The notes under the pieces were generated by a model. It did not search any database. It was not told the origin of the DNA and saw only the letters and a list, made by a program, of their open reading frames with translations. 64,000 nucleotides of DNA from Pseudarthrobacter chlorophenolicus A6. GTDB lineage: Bacteria; Actinomycetota; Actinomycetes; Actinomycetales; Micrococcaceae. How positions within the stretch are numbered: position 1 is the stretch's first letter; every line of letters begins with the position of its first letter. The translations under genes were made by a program, and so were the position numbers. Below, in pieces: positions 63,130 to 64,000 of this stretch. The stretch covers positions 248,001 through 312,000 of the forward strand of contig NC_011879.1 of assembly GCF_000022025.1 (NCBI RefSeq). The letters are read 5' to 3'.

Positions 63130-63482
63130 CGAGCCTCCTTCTCGAAACTGAACAGCTGCAGCGACGGCGCCTGGGAAGGGGCAGCTTCGGCGGGACGGGT
63201 GCAGGTGGATGCGAGTTCCTCGGGTGTCCACTGGGCCAGACGAATCCCGGACTCGATCAGCTCCTCGCGGAGGCTCTCATGCCAGCCGGATGGCATGTCG
63301 TGGGTGACCAGTTCGGCCTCGCCGGGTTCGAGGTACGTGTATTCCTGGGGGATCTCCCAGGATTCGCTTTCGGTGACAGCGTGGATCGGGATGCGGATCG
63401 TGACGTAGCCAAGCGGCTGGTCGGTGTTGCTGCTCAAGGGGGCTTCCTCCTGCTCGGGCCGGCGGGCGGCCGGCTGCTTCAC
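63126..63482 (-). CDS. hypothetical protein, 118 aa
   Basis: GTG start overlapping the upstream stop as GTGA; a TTG 45 nt later with AGGAGGAAG 7 nt ahead is a good alternative (MSSNTDQPLG). Beta-rich first half (LGYVTIRIPIHAVTESESWE), acidic. Function unknown. Confidence 0.7.
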   Translation of the reverse strand: MKQPAARRPEQEEAPLSSNTDQPLGYVTIRIPIHAVTESESWEIPQEYTYLEPGEAELVTHDMPSGWHESLREELIESGIRLAQWTPEELASTCTRPAEAAPSQAPSLQLFSFEKEAR

Positions 63483-63862
63483 TGCATGTGTGCGGCAGGA
63501 GCCAGCGCAGTGCCCGCCTCCAACTGCCGGACGTAGTGGTCCAGGAACACGGGAGGGAACGCTGCAGCGTCGGCAGTGACTGACCATTGCAGCCAGAAGG
63601 CGGCGGCCATTCGCGCCCAGCCCTCGGTCATTGGTTCGGGCCGGATCAGTTCACGCGGGTACCCCTGGCGGACGGAACGATCGCCCAGATACCGGCTGAT
63701 CTTGATCCGGTCGATCCGGGCCGTCCCCGGGGGTGTCGCCCAGAGGTGCTTGCCGTCGGTTTCGAAGGCGTGCCCGTTGAGTGTGAAGTGCACCGGTTCG
63801 GGCAGCGCCGGCCGGGTGCGGTGGTAGCCGCGGCGCCGCTCCTGCGCAATCGGACTACCCAT
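63479..63862 (-). CDS. hypothetical protein, 127 aa
   Basis: Start MGSPIAQERRRGYHRTRPAL, overlapping the upstream small gene by 8 nt. PVHFTLNGHAFETDGKHLWA and ARMAAAFWLQWSVTADAAAF; its last codons contain the CACACAT block at 63486. Function unknown. Confidence 0.75.
   Translation of the reverse strand: MGSPIAQERRRGYHRTRPALPEPVHFTLNGHAFETDGKHLWATPPGTARIDRIKISRYLGDRSVRQGYPRELIRPEPMTEGWARMAAAFWLQWSVTADAAAFPPVFLDHYVRQLEAGTALAPAAHMQ
63486..63515 (-). promoter_or_regulatory. CACACAT-class block inside a coding end
   Basis: GGGCAC, 17 nt, CACACAT, 3 nt to GTG 63482. Spacing off; may serve the TTG start 45 nt further down. Confidence 0.5.
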
Positions 63863-63992
63863 CGCGGCGGCCCCTTGCCGGCTTGACCCGCTCGGAGTGG
63901 CGGACGGCGGCGAAGACGGCCCCCACGATCAGGAGCAGCAGCATGGAACCGAGATGGTCCATGGCGAGGCAGAAATCCAGCAGTTCAAGCAT
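63855..63992 (-). CDS. single-pass membrane peptide, 45 aa or longer
   Basis: Start MLELLDFCLAMDHLGSMLLL at 63992, close to the window edge, so the real start could lie outside. One membrane helix (LGSMLLLLIVGAVFAAV) and a basic tail. Stop overlaps the next gene's start by 8 nt, supporting translation. Confidence 0.6.
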   Translation of the reverse strand: MLELLDFCLAMDHLGSMLLLLIVGAVFAAVRHSERVKPARGRRDG

Positions 63993-64000
63993 CGGAGCGG

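Noticed and set aside
798..63515. The repeated CATGTGTGCGG motif (plus-strand view) as a CRISPR-like, transposon-end or recombination repeat
   Set aside because: Copies are irregularly spaced, always oriented with the downstream gene, and carry a second conserved block at fixed distance plus fixed spacing to the ATG; promoter function explains this better.
798..63515. The CACACAT block as a LexA site
   Set aside because: The true SOS box before umuDC has the GAAC-N4-GTTYG dyad; the CACACAT blocks have no dyad.
1..64000. Prophage identity
   Set aside because: No terminase, portal, capsid, tail, lysis or integrase gene seen in 64 kb; gene content alone cannot exclude a giant phage or plasmid-phage elsewhere.

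Overview
The window is high-GC DNA from an actinobacterium. A Micrococcaceae host such as Arthrobacter or a relative is my best guess. Grounds: codon usage rich in G/C third positions, GTG/TTG starts, an ATP-dependent LigC-type ligase beside a DUF2188 protein, an actinobacterial-type SOS box in front of umuDC, DUF4031 and DUF4429/SHOCT proteins. About 120 mostly small genes are packed almost end to end, nearly all on the minus strand, many overlapping by 4 nt (ATGA or GTGA). I see no replication, partition, conjugation, integrase, capsid or tail gene. I read it as a large accessory element (megaplasmid, plasmid-phage or island), but the window alone does not prove which.

The dominant feature is a repeated promoter-like element in front of minus-strand genes and operons, at more than 40 places. 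On the coding strand it reads GGNGAS, 17 nt, CACACAT (usually preceded by CCG), then in most cases exactly 7 nt to the ATG. The -10-like block is not TANNNT, and the spacing puts the predicted transcription start on the start codon. This suggests an element-wide regulon of largely leaderless mRNAs read by a non-standard sigma factor or polymerase specificity. A minority of copies instead precede a conventional leader with a Shine-Dalgarno sequence (ligA, the GH65/phosphoglucomutase operon, the lipoprotein and others). The few plus-strand genes lack the element.

Layout. 1-7.7 kb: deaminase operon (dCMP/cytidine deaminase fold), a four-helix membrane protein and paralogous unknowns. 7.7-11.2 kb: metabolic cargo, a family GH65 disaccharide phosphorylase with a beta-phosphoglucomutase-type HAD enzyme. 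11.2-26.7 kb: small unknown operons, a lipoprotein, DUF4031, ATP-dependent DNA ligase, DUF2188, an MmcB-like nuclease fold and two paralogous helix-turn-helix proteins. 26.7-34.9 kb: two helicase-associated-domain repeat proteins, an intact ATP-grasp-like gene and a frameshifted copy, and a protein with an AcrVA2-like C terminus. 36.2-38 kb (plus strand): umuD-umuC under an SOS box. 38-46.4 kb: unknowns, a tRNA-like locus, oligoribonuclease, DUF4429-SHOCT. 46.4-47.5 kb: an RNA ligase gene whose 5' third is cut into four blocks, three of them in the wrong orientation. 47.5-64 kb: Panacea-domain and HicA-like proteins, a large coiled-coil protein, HNH nuclease, NAD-dependent LigA, a cation efflux transporter and further small genes.

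Taken together, the recognisable genes make a nucleic-acid repair and nucleotide kit (LigA, ATP ligase, RNA ligase, UmuDC, Orn, HNH, MmcB-like, deaminase) with one sugar-utilisation cassette and one metal transporter as cargo. Most remaining proteins are unrecognised and are described from what is visible.
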